DNA from: Agaricus subrufescens
Taxonomy: Eukaryota; Basidiomycota; Agaricomycetes; Agaricales; Agaricaceae
Length of the DNA: 64,000 nt
Assembly: GCA_029945375.1 (NCBI GenBank)
Contig: CM057069.1
Location: forward strand, 372,001-436,000
Direction of reading: 5' to 3'
Part shown: positions 34,771-45,453 of the stretch, in pieces
Numbering within the stretch: the stretch's first letter is position 1
How the letters are laid out: every line of letters begins with the position of its first letter
Translations under genes and position numbers: made by a program
Notes under the pieces: generated by a model
What the model saw: the letters and a program-made list of their open reading frames with translations, nothing else
Database searches by the model: none
What the model was told of the DNA's origin: nothing

Positions 34771-36159
34771 CTACCATATATCCAACTTCCTCTTGCCATG
34801 ATAAACATTAGCTTCAAAACTACCGTCATCCATAAGCCAGGAAAGTTCATCCCTCTCATTCTCCCAATCAAGAAATTCAAACCACGAATCAGGTATACCC
34901 AAGCAAAACAACTTAACACCGGTCTCTTTCCTGCCTTGGAACAATCTACCAACACCGCACACCTGTATTGGAAGATTTTTGGTACTCCAGTGTTGATAAT
35001 AAGAGAAACGTTCCAACGAGGGTAGGAAAGTAGAGTCCGGAAGTAGTCGCCACATCACTTCGAGCGGGGCCATCGAGAATTCGCTTGAGATCACTAAGGT
35101 CTTAATTTTTCCTACATGTGCTAGAGCGGCTTCCAAACCTAGCTGCAGGCTCAGTCGACCATCGTTGTCCCTGTCATCTACTCCAAAGACGACAAAGTAG
35201 ACGGTATCACAGGATATTGGCAAAGCAGACAGAAAAGTATGAAAAGGCTCTGGGGAATATTGTGACGGACGGATGGACCAATGCAGCTGCTTGAGATTCG
35301 GAAACCGGTAAAATTGGGAGAAAGAATCAATCCATGTAATGCATGGAGGCCATTGGAAGGGGTTTAAAACAAGGTGTTTGAGGTAAGGGAACGTCATCAT
35401 TCGAGCCTGATAACTTGGAGGCTTAGTGGCGTCGTTGGTGGGCAGATCAAACCGATCACATATTAGTGTCGTTAGCTGTTGGCAGCCAAACAACAAGTCG
35501 AAAAAAGTATCCATCGGGATGTAGCGTAGTCTGAGGGTGGTGATTGTTGGCCAGCAGGTGGGAATTTCGAACTTTGGCCGAGGCAGATTATGTGACAAAA
35601 ACTCGCGATAGACATTATATGAACTAAGGTCGCAAGAGAGATAAAGCGTCTGTATATCGCAACAGCGCTCTTTTATGAGTGCGGCAACTGCGGTGAAATT
35701 TGGTGTAAGGTCGTGGAGACCTATATGGCGGACGCGTGGCGCAGTCTGTTGTGATAACAACGCATCCAGAGGGGGCAACAATTCTTGAAATTTATTTTTG
35801 CAGGCTAGTGAGAATTCAAGATTAATAAACTTAGGAGTCGTATGGTTATCTGCAAACATTTGTAACGTTGACGCCGCTTTCTGCGTATTGTGATCCCATA
35901 TCCTAACCGAGAGTGTCGGCCAAAGCTGAGGAGTATTCCAGATTACGTCGTGCCAATGGCTACAGACAGATGCAAGAACAATGCGTGGGCGTTTCGGGGG
36001 GTCTTCGAATTCAGTGGGGATTTTCGCTTGGCTGGGCATGCAAACTAATTCAAAGATGGATGATAAAACTTCGTGTGGTAGATTTCTAGTGGACGAGTTG
36101 TTGGCATTCAACCACCGACAAAGTTGCGGGTTGTTAGTCTTCGGTCGACGGTCTTTCAT
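34771..36159 (-). CDS. F-box protein, 462 aa
   Basis: One exon. An F-box-like motif near residues 25-75 (LPHEVLSSIFELV, then VLASVCSHWHDVIWNTPQLW) matches the large agaricomycete F-box family that feeds substrates to SCF ubiquitin ligases. The rest consists of irregular leucine-rich segments (HLVLNPFQWPPCITWIDSF, LKQLHWSIRP). The substrate is unknown. A decayed copy of this gene follows upstream on the same strand at 36771-37670. Typical of an expanding family, the intact copy is intronless. Confidence 0.85.
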   Translation of the reverse strand: MKDRRPKTNNPQLCRWLNANNSSTRNLPHEVLSSIFELVCMPSQAKIPTEFEDPPKRPRIVLASVCSHWHDVIWNTPQLWPTLSVRIWDHNTQKAASTLQMFADNHTTPKFINLEFSLACKNKFQELLPPLDALLSQQTAPRVRHIGLHDLTPNFTAVAALIKERCCDIQTLYLSCDLSSYNVYREFLSHNLPRPKFEIPTCWPTITTLRLRYIPMDTFFDLLFGCQQLTTLICDRFDLPTNDATKPPSYQARMMTFPYLKHLVLNPFQWPPCITWIDSFSQFYRFPNLKQLHWSIRPSQYSPEPFHTFLSALPISCDTVYFVVFGVDDRDNDGRLSLQLGLEAALAHVGKIKTLVISSEFSMAPLEVMWRLLPDSTFLPSLERFSYYQHWSTKNLPIQVCGVGRLFQGRKETGVKLFCLGIPDSWFEFLDWENERDELSWLMDDGSFEANVYHGKRKLDIW

Positions 36160-36770
36160 ACGTGAAAAGAGACTATTTGTAAGGTCTAGCTGTTACCAAC
36201 GTTGAAAACTTCTGTCCAGGTGCGCGGGATTAATCTCCTGAGTGAGAGTATGAGTACATCAATTGAGAATGTAGACTAGAATGAACACCTAACGCTCGAA
36301 TGGTTTTAGGAAGAGAGATCGGAACTGGAAGTTGGCGTGTAAGCATGTAAACACGTTGCCGTGCAAGCAAAAAAAGGAATGATGTATGTCACAGTAAGTC
36401 ACAGTTCGTAGATAGGTTTAAATGCGAATACAGAAAATAGATTTATTCCAGCAAGCGGCATCCATCTGAGCCCAGGTAAAGCCTGAAGTCTCTCCGTTGT
36501 ACCTTGACAATAAGACAAGATCAGGCTTATACTCATCAGCTCGCTTACTGCGCGTGCGCTTAGTCAGAACTTATCGAAACCGCCCTGAGCACTTTACATA
36601 GCAGACACAAACTGATCTCAGAAAAAACTTGATCATGAATCGATTGCGTACTTCTTCATCTTAGGTAAAAGGGAATGTAAGGAAGTTGTTGTATACTACG
36701 CTGACCGCTATACATCTCAGAGGCCTCATTACTGCCAGTGTGATTTACATTCTAAAAACTTGTTGAAGGA
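36160..36770. other. Intergenic between the F-box gene and its pseudogene
   Basis: No gene recognised; it probably contains the F-box promoter. Confidence 0.45.
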
Positions 36771-37670
36771 CTACCAATCAAGGATCTCCAACTTCCAGCC
36801 CAATCTTGGTTCTGAAGGTACTATCATCCACAAAATGAGACATGTTTGGCCCCCGGTCATGGTTCACTTTATCCCGGAACAAAGGCACCGTCTTGAAGCG
36901 AAACGACTCAATACCAATCTCTTTTCTGCTTCGAAAAAGTTTATCGAGATTGTGCACTCGTAATTCCAACTTGCCATCCTACTTAAAATTTCTTAATGAA
37001 GGAAGGAAAGTAGAGTAGCCATGTACCCTCAATAACGCATTGAGTAGGGCGATTCATAACATGAGAATATCGATTTCTGAGTGCTTCCTGGGTGTAATAT
37101 GGTAGTTTCCATACGCTCTTCTTGACTCTGTAGATTATAGCCATCAATAAGCAAAGAAATTAACCAGTATCGCAGAATAGGGGTAAAATGGACAAAAGAC
37201 AACGGAAGAATTGCAGGGAATAAGACACCGAGTTGATTGACCTACGCACCCTTTGGAAATACGAGAAGTGTTGAAATCAGAGGAGATTATCAATCCATGT
37301 AGGGTGACAAGAGTCGTAGACATTGAATGGAAGAAATCCGAGGTAAGAGAACATCTTTGTTTGAGCCTGATAACATCTGTGACGTTGATGTTGCTTGCAG
37401 CAAGCGTGAGATCACCATTGAGAGCGTCCGCGAAAGTTAAGAGGTATTCCAGACTACGTCATTCCAATGGCCACAGACAGACGCCAGAGTAATGCGTGGG
37501 CCTTTATGGCGATCTTCGTTTCAGTGAGCATTTTTGCTTCACCGGACGCGCAAACCAGTTCAAAGATGGATGATAGACCTTCGTTCGGTAAATTCTAAAT
37601 CGGCGGATTGTTTGCTTTCATCCACGGCGGAGCTGTGTGCTGTCCATTTCAACGGCAGGCCCTCGCTCAT
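36771..37670 (-). pseudogene. Decayed F-box gene copy with internal deletion
   Basis: On the minus strand this aligns in order to the intact F-box gene at 34771-36159. The 3' part (36771-37040) matches the gene end (RLF-x-R-KE and the LMDDGSF-like region, here FVDDSTF); the middle (37280-37371) shares ATCAATCCATGTA and GAGCCTGATAAC; the 5' part (37372-37670) shares the region around the F-box (GACTACGTC, CACAGACAGA, AATGCGTGGGC, TTCAAAGATGGATGATA). At 37371-37372 two regions about 450 bp apart in the intact gene are joined. Frames are broken repeatedly. It is a tandem duplicate turned pseudogene. Confidence 0.78.
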
Positions 37671-38028
37671 CCAGGCCTGAGAGAAAGAGACAACCTGGCA
37701 AAGTGCGAATAGGTACATAAGTGTACCAAAAAGTCGTCTAGCCTAGAACTGGATAATGCACATGTCCGGATAAATCGAGGGCGAGCCCTGGAAAAGCTAG
37801 CGATCGACGCTACTAGAAATGTGACATTTGTCACGGTAGTATGTAGAATCCAACTACATAAAAACAGGAGGGTAAATCTATTCCAAGTTCGAGGAAACGG
37901 TATCTATGACCTCCAAGTAATCTCTGCGTTCTACATCAACAAGAAACAAAAGCTGTGTCTGCAAACCGCGCAAGGAATTACGTCACGCTCCAGACACAAT
38001 CAAAATTTAATCTAGGAATGACTTTCAT
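37671..38028. other. Intergenic, 360 bp
   Basis: No gene recognised between the pseudogene and the Ufo1-like gene. Confidence 0.4.
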
Positions 38029-40702
38029 CTACGCTTCTCCAAGACTCCTGGCTTCAGCAAGGCTCAACTCCAAAGCCAGTCGTAGATCATCATCAAAGTC
38101 TTCACCTACGACCGCAGATGTCGCGTAGCCTGGCTGGCTAGGTGATGACGATGAAGATCCAAGATTATGGGCACTTGGCGAAGATGGCCCAGTCGGTTTC
38201 TTCAGCGGAGTGTTCCACGCGGAAGATTGAGATGTTTTGTTGGTAATCTTCGAGGGTGTATTAGATCCTTCTCGTTGGACTTTGACAGGAGTAGCGGTAC
38301 CACTGATAGGAGGAAAGTGAACATTTCCCTCAGCACTGGTGGAAGGGGTGGTGTCACTGAGCGATGATGAGAAATATGTGTCGTCATTGGCGGACGAGCT
38401 TGAAGAGGCCGATACGGGGACAAGATCACTATCCGAACCTTTGGAAGCGTTATAGTCTGAGGATACATCATCTGTATCCCAACGGAAGACAGCTTCGCCA
38501 AGCGCAACGTGATGCTCAGGGGAAGATGGATAGTCAAGGTCAGTCTGGGTGGACGGCCCTGCACTTGTACTGTGAACATGTTCCTCTCTACTGAGCATTA
38601 TTGCGTATTCGATGGCTTCCTGTTCACTGAGACCCAGGAGGTTATGACTAGCTTGATGTTCTCGAGCCCTATCATAAGCCTTTCGGGGTTTCTTCGGCTG
38701 ATCCAACAAGTGTTGCGAATCGGCGATACTTTGCTTCAATTCCGCTTGTTCTGCGTATATGAGCAAAATTAATACTATGACGAAGTGTTACAAACTTACG
38801 CAACCATTTGCCTCCAGGAGTTTTCTTCTTCCGATGGATACTGCCATCTATCGGCATGCGACCCCTTACACCGCCACCGACACTCTTATTGATGCTTCCG
38901 GCTTTCCAAGTCAAGACAGCATTGCCCACACTGGCGATCATGACATCCCGATCTGGGCTAACCAGGATCTGACGAACCCGCCCATCGTCATTCGGGTCGA
39001 CGGGGGGTGCATGCCCGCGTCCACGAAACTTGGGAGTTGGGCTAGCGAAAGACCTCAACTCCCTGAACATCAAGCCATCGAAAACGTGTGTTGTGCCACG
39101 AGAACTGCCGGTAATCAAGGTTGTACCATCCCAGTGAATAGCGGTTATGGTGGAGCCGTCTGCATGTGCTTCAAACCGCTTGACGGGACGAATAACGCCC
39201 CTAGTCAAGCTAATATTCCCTCCCTGCCACTCATATACTCCGATACCACCCATGCGATCCCCAGTAAGGACGATACTAGACTGATCAGGTCTATGAGCGA
39301 AAAAGGGGCGGACGCATGATAATGGGCCGAAAAGATGGTCGCCGAAAGTATCGGTGCGGTACTCTATTTTACCGGTGTCATCGGGTACAAGGGCGATTTT
39401 GTAGAAATGTACGTCGTTTTCGTAGGCAGCGAGTAAGGTCGGCTCGGCGCAAGAAGCGTAACTGTCGATATGCAAGGACGCGATGACTCGAGAATCAGTG
39501 GATGAACCGAAAGGACACGGTATCGAAACGGTATGCACATCGTCCGCTTTCACGTCATCCTGGCCCCTACCAAGTTTCACATTTGGGGTTATGAAATCCG
39601 CAAAACCGTTGAACAGAACTATGTTGCCGCTCCGCGTACAGCCTACAATGAGACCCTTGGTTGTGACCGCAGAAGCAACTTTGACGAAAGGATCAATGAC
39701 GAGGTCACTGCGCTGCTGCTCCGAAGTCCAGAGACAGCGCATAGATTGAGCATTCCACAGTTTGAGGCGTCCATCGCCTCCGCCAGTGATGGCGAACCTA
39801 TTTCCATCCCACACGGCATCTAGGATTGGTCCATCGTGTTCGTCATCGATGGAACACCTTGATAAGAGGAAGTTAACACCTCTTCGCGATAGGTCTATAG
39901 CTTTGTTTGCAATCGAAATGGTGACCTCTCCGTTTCTCTTGCCCCACAAGACCATCGCATTGGCTCCGTCTGACGCGAGTGCGCAAGTCGAGATGTTAGG
40001 AGCAAATTCCACATTGGGATTACCCACACCAATCCCTATACGAGGTCCAGTGGAGTTGATATATCCAGTTAAAATTCTGCCGGTGAGTGGCAGTGATCGT
40101 GCAACGATGCCGTAGGCTGTCGAAGCGCAAAGTAACGCCGAGTGACTGGACATCAGATGCATTGAGGATATGGCCGAGTGCACAGGAATGTGACGGATTG
40201 TTGTGCTGCGGGACAGCGCCCATTTACTAAAACCAGAAAGCATCAGACTCCGTAATCATCTCGCGCAGTGCGTGCAATCACACGTAGTGCGAATTGCGGC
40301 CGCTGGAACATATAAAAGAAGTGAAACTTACTTTAGGAGATTAAAGCGCGCGATGAATTCATGTTTCCACGTCTTTGCTTCACGTCTAAGAAGCAGACGT
40401 TTATGACAATCGTGTAAGTCGTTCTGGAACCCGATGCCCAAGAGCTGCTGGGCAAAGGCACGGTGCCAAGTGCCGTCGTCATTTACGTGGTCATGAAGAC
40501 GTCTGTTGACCACGCCGAGGCTAAGAAGCGAGGGAGGGTCGAGATGAGACGTGACACCTGTGAGGACCTCAGCAGGGATGTCAAGGATAAGGCGGAGGAT
40601 GTCGCGTTGAGGGCCATGTTGACGATCAGAGATAAGGGCGGGTTCTACAAATTCTGGAATATGAAAGTCTTTCTGGGGAGTTTGATTGGGCCTATTAAGC
40701 AT
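38029..40702 (-). CDS. UFO1: F-box/WD40/UIM protein, Ufo1-like, 839 aa
   Basis: Three exons (40702-40332, 40226-38800, 38750-38029) sum to 2520 nt. An F-box is at about residues 40-85 (LDIPAEVLTGVTSHLDPPSL, CxxLxxDxxWHRAF-like). A WD40-type beta-propeller runs about 125-590 (GDGRLKLWNAQSMRCLWTS; ITAIHWDGTTLITGSSRGT). Two ubiquitin-interacting motifs close the protein, SEQEAIEYAIMLSREE near residue 635 and DDDLRLALELSLAEARS near the end. F-box, WD40 and C-terminal UIMs together are the plan of yeast Ufo1, an SCF substrate receptor whose UIMs promote its own turnover. A Ser/Thr-rich disordered linker separates the UIMs. Orthology is inferred from architecture. Confidence 0.85.
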
Positions 40703-42585
40703 AAAACTGGAGAAAGTTCAAGTAGAAGGCGAGTGACGCAAACTCAGGGCTCGGGGCGCTGGCTGCGAAGATGACCGGTCAGTTCCAAGCCCTTCCTGTT
40801 TGTTTTCGTTTCCTGTCCGCCGCTCGGCTTTTTCCAGATGACTCATCGCCTCTTCAGTGCCGGGCCGGTATCCTGCCCGTCTCCTCCGGTGAGGATGCGA
40901 TGGAACGGATGGATTGCCATTTCCTCAGCTCTTCAGTGTGCCACTGCAGCTTGACAGGACGCATTTTCGCTTCTCCGGGACTTCGGCTCTTCATAAATTT
41001 CCATCGCGATACCGATGTCTCGCCGAACGGGTAGCATTCTCCTCAGCCGTTGGGTACTTTACTTACTCGCCACCCGATCGGAAAGGGCACTCTGCGAACT
41101 CTGTGCTCCAGGAACCCGCACCCACAGGATGGCGGAACTTCCACGCAGCTCAATCGTGCTCTCTTAGATCAGAACACATCGTATACAAACAACCAACAAC
41201 TGCCGGTCTGCCTTCTAGTGCACTGCCTTCTTAAAATACAAAACCGGTAACCGAGATTCTGTTTTGACCATCCGCTCTTCAAATGTTCAAATATCCGTTC
41301 AATGTGACCGGGATGCCATGCCTGAACTGCAATATTTCTTCCGCAGTTTTGTGAATGCTTACTTAAAGATTAGCATTATAGTTACCGTGGACCGGGATGA
41401 TTTCTATCCGAAAGCACTCGAAGGCAGGCTGAACAGAATAGTGCCGAACGAGTTGACTTTCCTCACGGTTACCGAAAAGTTTGCAGTCCGTTCTAGATTC
41501 CTAAGATCGATGGACCTCGACATCAACACTTTGGTCCCCTTCCCCCGAGTTAAAGTCTTCACCCATGTGGAGAAGTAAAGAGGTCTACCATTATTTATGT
41601 ATACCTCGCATCCGTTTGGATTTTCGAGAAGAGTGACAATACAGAAAGAATCGAACTCAGCTCGATCCCTACTGTTCTGAATGTGACACCACAAATGTTC
41701 TCTTCAATTGTCGAATTGTTCTATAGTAGGTATCCTGAACGGTCCGTATCAGCTGCACATAATCTACGGACCTCAGGCATATGATTTTTCCAGGGAGCAC
41801 GTCAATGTCCTACGGCCGCGGACAGTCCACTGCCATCATGAACGGTTCCCCCAGACCTTTCCGTACAGCATATCCGTCCAGAGCCTCCTGCAATGGTACA
41901 CAACACCGGTAGGTTGTCGACGGCGTCAGCATTTACCTATAAACAACGAGGGGCCCGTAGGCTCGTCCGGAAGGCCCACACCCGATTTTCGAAACGTGTA
42001 GGAGCATCGCTGACATTTGATTGATGCAACGTGCCATCCTTTCATTTCTCGAAAAAGGCCTCACTCCACACAACATGACACCTTACCTACACGATTTTGC
42101 TTTCCGTTTTAATTGCAGACCAACCCGGGATTCTTAATATTTCAATTTCAATCAAATCATGTTTCGATCCGAATTTGTTCTTTTTTGGTATCAAACCTTT
42201 TCACAGCCTTCAACAAGCAAACCCTGAACTTCGGGGGAAACCCCATCTTTCTTGACATTTCATAATTCCGATGTTTAGTTCTCTTTGCTCAATCCTTATT
42301 TACTTTACGTGATAAATATAGCCTCCTCTACCGGACTAATGGACAAACACGTCTCAACGGCAATCCATTCATCTGGCCACCCGTATTCAACGAGGCAAAC
42401 ATTGAGTAAAATAATACAAGGAAAACAAACAGGGTTCTGAACAAAGTGTATATAAATTGGCTATCGCCTCCGTCCAACTCCTCCCCACCTTCACCGATTC
42501 TGGCCTCTACTCGCTCTATACATAGAGCTTTAACTCTCATCCAATTTCTGATCTCATTATACACCTTCAATAGCCGTACTTCGTC
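40703..42585. other. Intergenic, 1.9 kb
   Basis: No gene supported. Frames at 40771-41250, 41264-41578 (+) and 41404-41694 (-) have no recognisable domain; the last contains a somewhat protein-like stretch (YFSTWVKTLTRGKGTKVLMS) and might be a gene relic. The right end is the promoter region of the gene at 42586. Confidence 0.45.
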
Positions 42586-43871
42586 ATGCTCGACGCATTC
42601 AAGATCAAACCTTTCGACCTCCAACCTATCTATGAAGACTGGAAAGATCCTCCAGTCTTCAATGGCAATCCAAAGAAGGATATGCCGGTCGAAGAATGGC
42701 TGGACAAGATCAAGGAGGGATGTACGAAGCGCAGCGTACCTGAAGAGTACTGGTACAAAGTAGCGCAGCATTACATGGGCCCCAAAGCAAGAGCAAGGTA
42801 GGTCGCAGTATCTTTTCCAAAGAAGACAACAAGCCTGATGCGCGAATCACCCCAGATTGGATGAACTCAAAGAAGTCATCCGTAAGGTTCACGGAGGAAA
42901 ATACCGATGGACTTGGAAGAAATTCTGCATCGCCATCTTGAACATGGGTTGTACGTAGCCTTTCCGCGTAGCGAGTTTCATCATCAGCCCTGACGATCAT
43001 TTGTCTTCTAGGGAACATTGACAAGAGCGAGACCCGAACAATCAACTGGAAACCCTCATGGTTTGGGCGCAAGAAGGAAGATTCTGAGGTCGCTGTACAC
43101 GAGGTGGCCGAGCCCGAACCGGCCAAGAAGGATACCGTGTTTCCTAAACTCTGGCCCTCCAGGAGGAGCTCCGTCTCGGAAGCACACTCCACAAACCCTA
43201 CTTCTACCTCTCATCAACGTCCGCATGCACGGCCTGCCCCTAGGCGTGCAGCGACGGAGATTGCCCTTCCCAGTGAGAGCAAACAGTCGACTGCACGCCG
43301 CCCCAGCTCCACTCGACGCCCCAGTTCTGTCCGTCGTCCATCTTCACCCGCTCCCAAGTCCCATCCCGAGTCCACTTCTACATCCCACAACTCTTCCCGC
43401 AGATCATCTCCTCCACCAAGATCACAAACTGTTCATGTTACGGAGATTCGTACACCAGGCGTCAGCCACAATGATAGCAAAGAGAATAACAACGAAGGTA
43501 AGCCGCAGTCTGCTCTTGACATATCTGTCACACATGCTCAATGGATAATAATAGTACAAACGCAACCACAAGCACAAGCACCTGTGTGGCTGCTGAACGC
43601 ATGTAATGCGCTCGACTTCATTACGAGCGAACATCCCAAAGCCATGAGTGTCATTAGTGCTATCCTTATCACTGTTGGTTCTATTCCCGCGATACCTGCC
43701 ATCAGCGCAGGTGCAGGCGGCGCGGTTCTCGCTTCTGGCGCAGCACATGCTATTGGTGCCATCGCCGTAGGCGTTGGTCAAGCGATCAGCATGACGGTCA
43801 AAAATAGCCAACAGACGAATCAAAGCAATCAACAGAATCAAAATCAAATAACAAATGGCGCGCATTCATAG
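42586..43871 (+). CDS. Protein with Gag-like N-terminal domain and Gly/Ala-rich hydrophobic C-terminus, 388 aa
   Basis: Exons 42586-42797, 42856-42950 and 43012-43871 sum to 1167 nt. The N-terminal 115 residues (PPVFNGNPKKDMPVEEWLDK, YWYKVAQHYMGPKARARL, GKYRWTWKKFCIAILNMGW) resemble the helical domain of retrotransposon Gag proteins (F-x-G-x-P...W), but no protease or polymerase follows. A Ser/Arg/Pro-rich linker leads to a hydrophobic Gly/Ala/Ile segment of about 50 residues (VISAILITVGSIPAIPAISA, then GAGGAVLASGAAHAIGAIAV), which could form a membrane hairpin. The last exon contains a 57-nt stretch (43498-43554) with good intron signals and no frame change; if removed, the product is 369 aa. 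Function unknown; resemblance to IFI6/IFI27-type hydrophobic domains is only impressionistic. Confidence 0.75.
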
Positions 43872-44031
43872 TTGGACCTATCATTCCTCTCCCCCTCGTC
43901 GTCATCAAAGTCTAGAACTTTATGAACGTTACCCTTTAGGAGTCAGGGAGAGATATGTAATATACGAGAATGTCGTTTATTTATTAAGGACGCTCTGAAT
44001 TTATCAAAGTAAAGTCATGTACAATACTAAA

Positions 44032-45288
44032 TTAGTGATTTTCATCCTTTATGTCAGGTAACTCATGTGAACCTGGTAGTAGTCGTGGCGATATCCAACA
44101 CTGTTCGTCCTCATGGTATAAATGGTCTGGTATTGTCCACGGTTCGCCATTTATCAGCATTGCTCCTGATTTGAGATACTCCCTATCAACGGACATTTTT
44201 GCGTCGCGACACAAAGCGAAGAATTTCGATGGCACAGGTAAACGGAAAGTTTGCGTAAACTTCGAGCGCGGAGTAGAACCGAACCTTGTCCATCGCTACA
44301 AGAGGAGTGGGTATCGCGGAAACAAATATCAAGTTGGAACCTTCGTACCTCCAAAGAAAGCTCGTGAGCGTGCAAAAACATTAGTTTGCTCGGTAAAATG
44401 ATCGAATGCCTGACCACGTCTCGCAATTGACCAGACTTGTAAGTATCATCCCCAACGACAGGTGCTAATCTGACAGTTAAGTGACGTCATGTTCAAGGGA
44501 CAACCGTGCTCAGACCATGAAGGCAATTTGCCAGATGAAAGCGCAGCTGGTGTTTGTGGCCAGTATGTAGTTTCAACCGCATAAGCGAAATGGGCAGCTT
44601 GGGCTGGAGTATCAAGCTATTTAATCAGAACATTGGTGGAAAAAAACATTTCAGCAATACGCACTGAGGTCGCAAGGAGTTCCCATTCAGTTTTGGTTGG
44701 AGTCCCCTGTCGTGGACTGAACTGAACACGACCACCGTTCTCCGTAAGGCAATTTTCGATGATGCCAGAGGTTTCAGTGAAATGCCCTTCTTTCGCATAC
44801 ACGAGAGCCAGGTATGTCTTCCCAATTTGGTGATGTACAAACTGACGCGAGAGGTTTCGGGCCCATTCATGATTTCTAGCGAGCATAAGTGCCCCGGTTG
44901 TGTTCTAGTTTTAGCGTCAGTGAAAGCAGAATGTTCTCAACAGGTGTGTCACTGGCCTTGTCCAAGCGATGTACGGAATGAGGCGGCTTTAATAGATTCA
45001 AGTGTTGCTGGATACCTGACGCGAAATTAGAGTAGGAGTAGGGCAGAAACATATCACTAACCTTTGCAGAGGATATTGAATTTCATATACTGGTACCCCC
45101 TTCCTTAGCTTCAAATCTGCATGTTCTGGGAATACGTGACTCGCCTTTACCGATGTACTGTACGACTGTTGACACGTCATGTCTGTTGGCTTGTTGCAGA
45201 CGATGACACCCCTATCATAATAAACCATGTATTTCTCCATGTATCTTTTGGCCTGCGCGATACTTTTCGGCTTGATTCTGACCCCCAT
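44032..45288 (-). CDS. RluA-family pseudouridine synthase, 310 aa
   Basis: Seven exons (45288-45151, 45089-45062, 45015-44957, 44904-44665, 44603-44516, 44464-44349, 44295-44032) sum to 933 nt. The RluA active-site motif HRLDKNTTGALMLARN appears only when exons 3 and 4 are joined through a GC-AG intron (44905-44956). Other family marks: VIVCNKPTDM at the N-terminus, KTYLALV, then RLKLHTGHKHQLRFHLANCLHAPVVGDDTY split at a junction; the catalytic Asp is that of HRLD. RluA enzymes make pseudouridine in rRNA or tRNA; in fungi a mitochondrial form (Pus5-like) exists, and this protein's length suits that. A 28-nt exon (45062-45089) is unusually small. The N-terminus may start further upstream, as no targeting peptide is obvious. 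Confidence 0.85.
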
Positions 45289-45453
45289 GGTGCGGTTGAG
45301 ATGAGTTCAAGTACGTGAGAAAGACGACAATTTTTGATCATACATTCGCGTGACGTCACAAGCTAGAGTTAACACTGTTATTGAGCGCTTGAGCCTTGAC
45401 AAGCTTGACTAGTTACTGTATTAAGTCCCTCATGCGTAGCAACTTTTAGCCCA

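Noticed and set aside
44154..44426. 90-codon frame overlapping the pseudouridine synthase 3' exons
   Set aside because: It reads through the intron 44296-44348; the spliced frame gives the family C-terminus.
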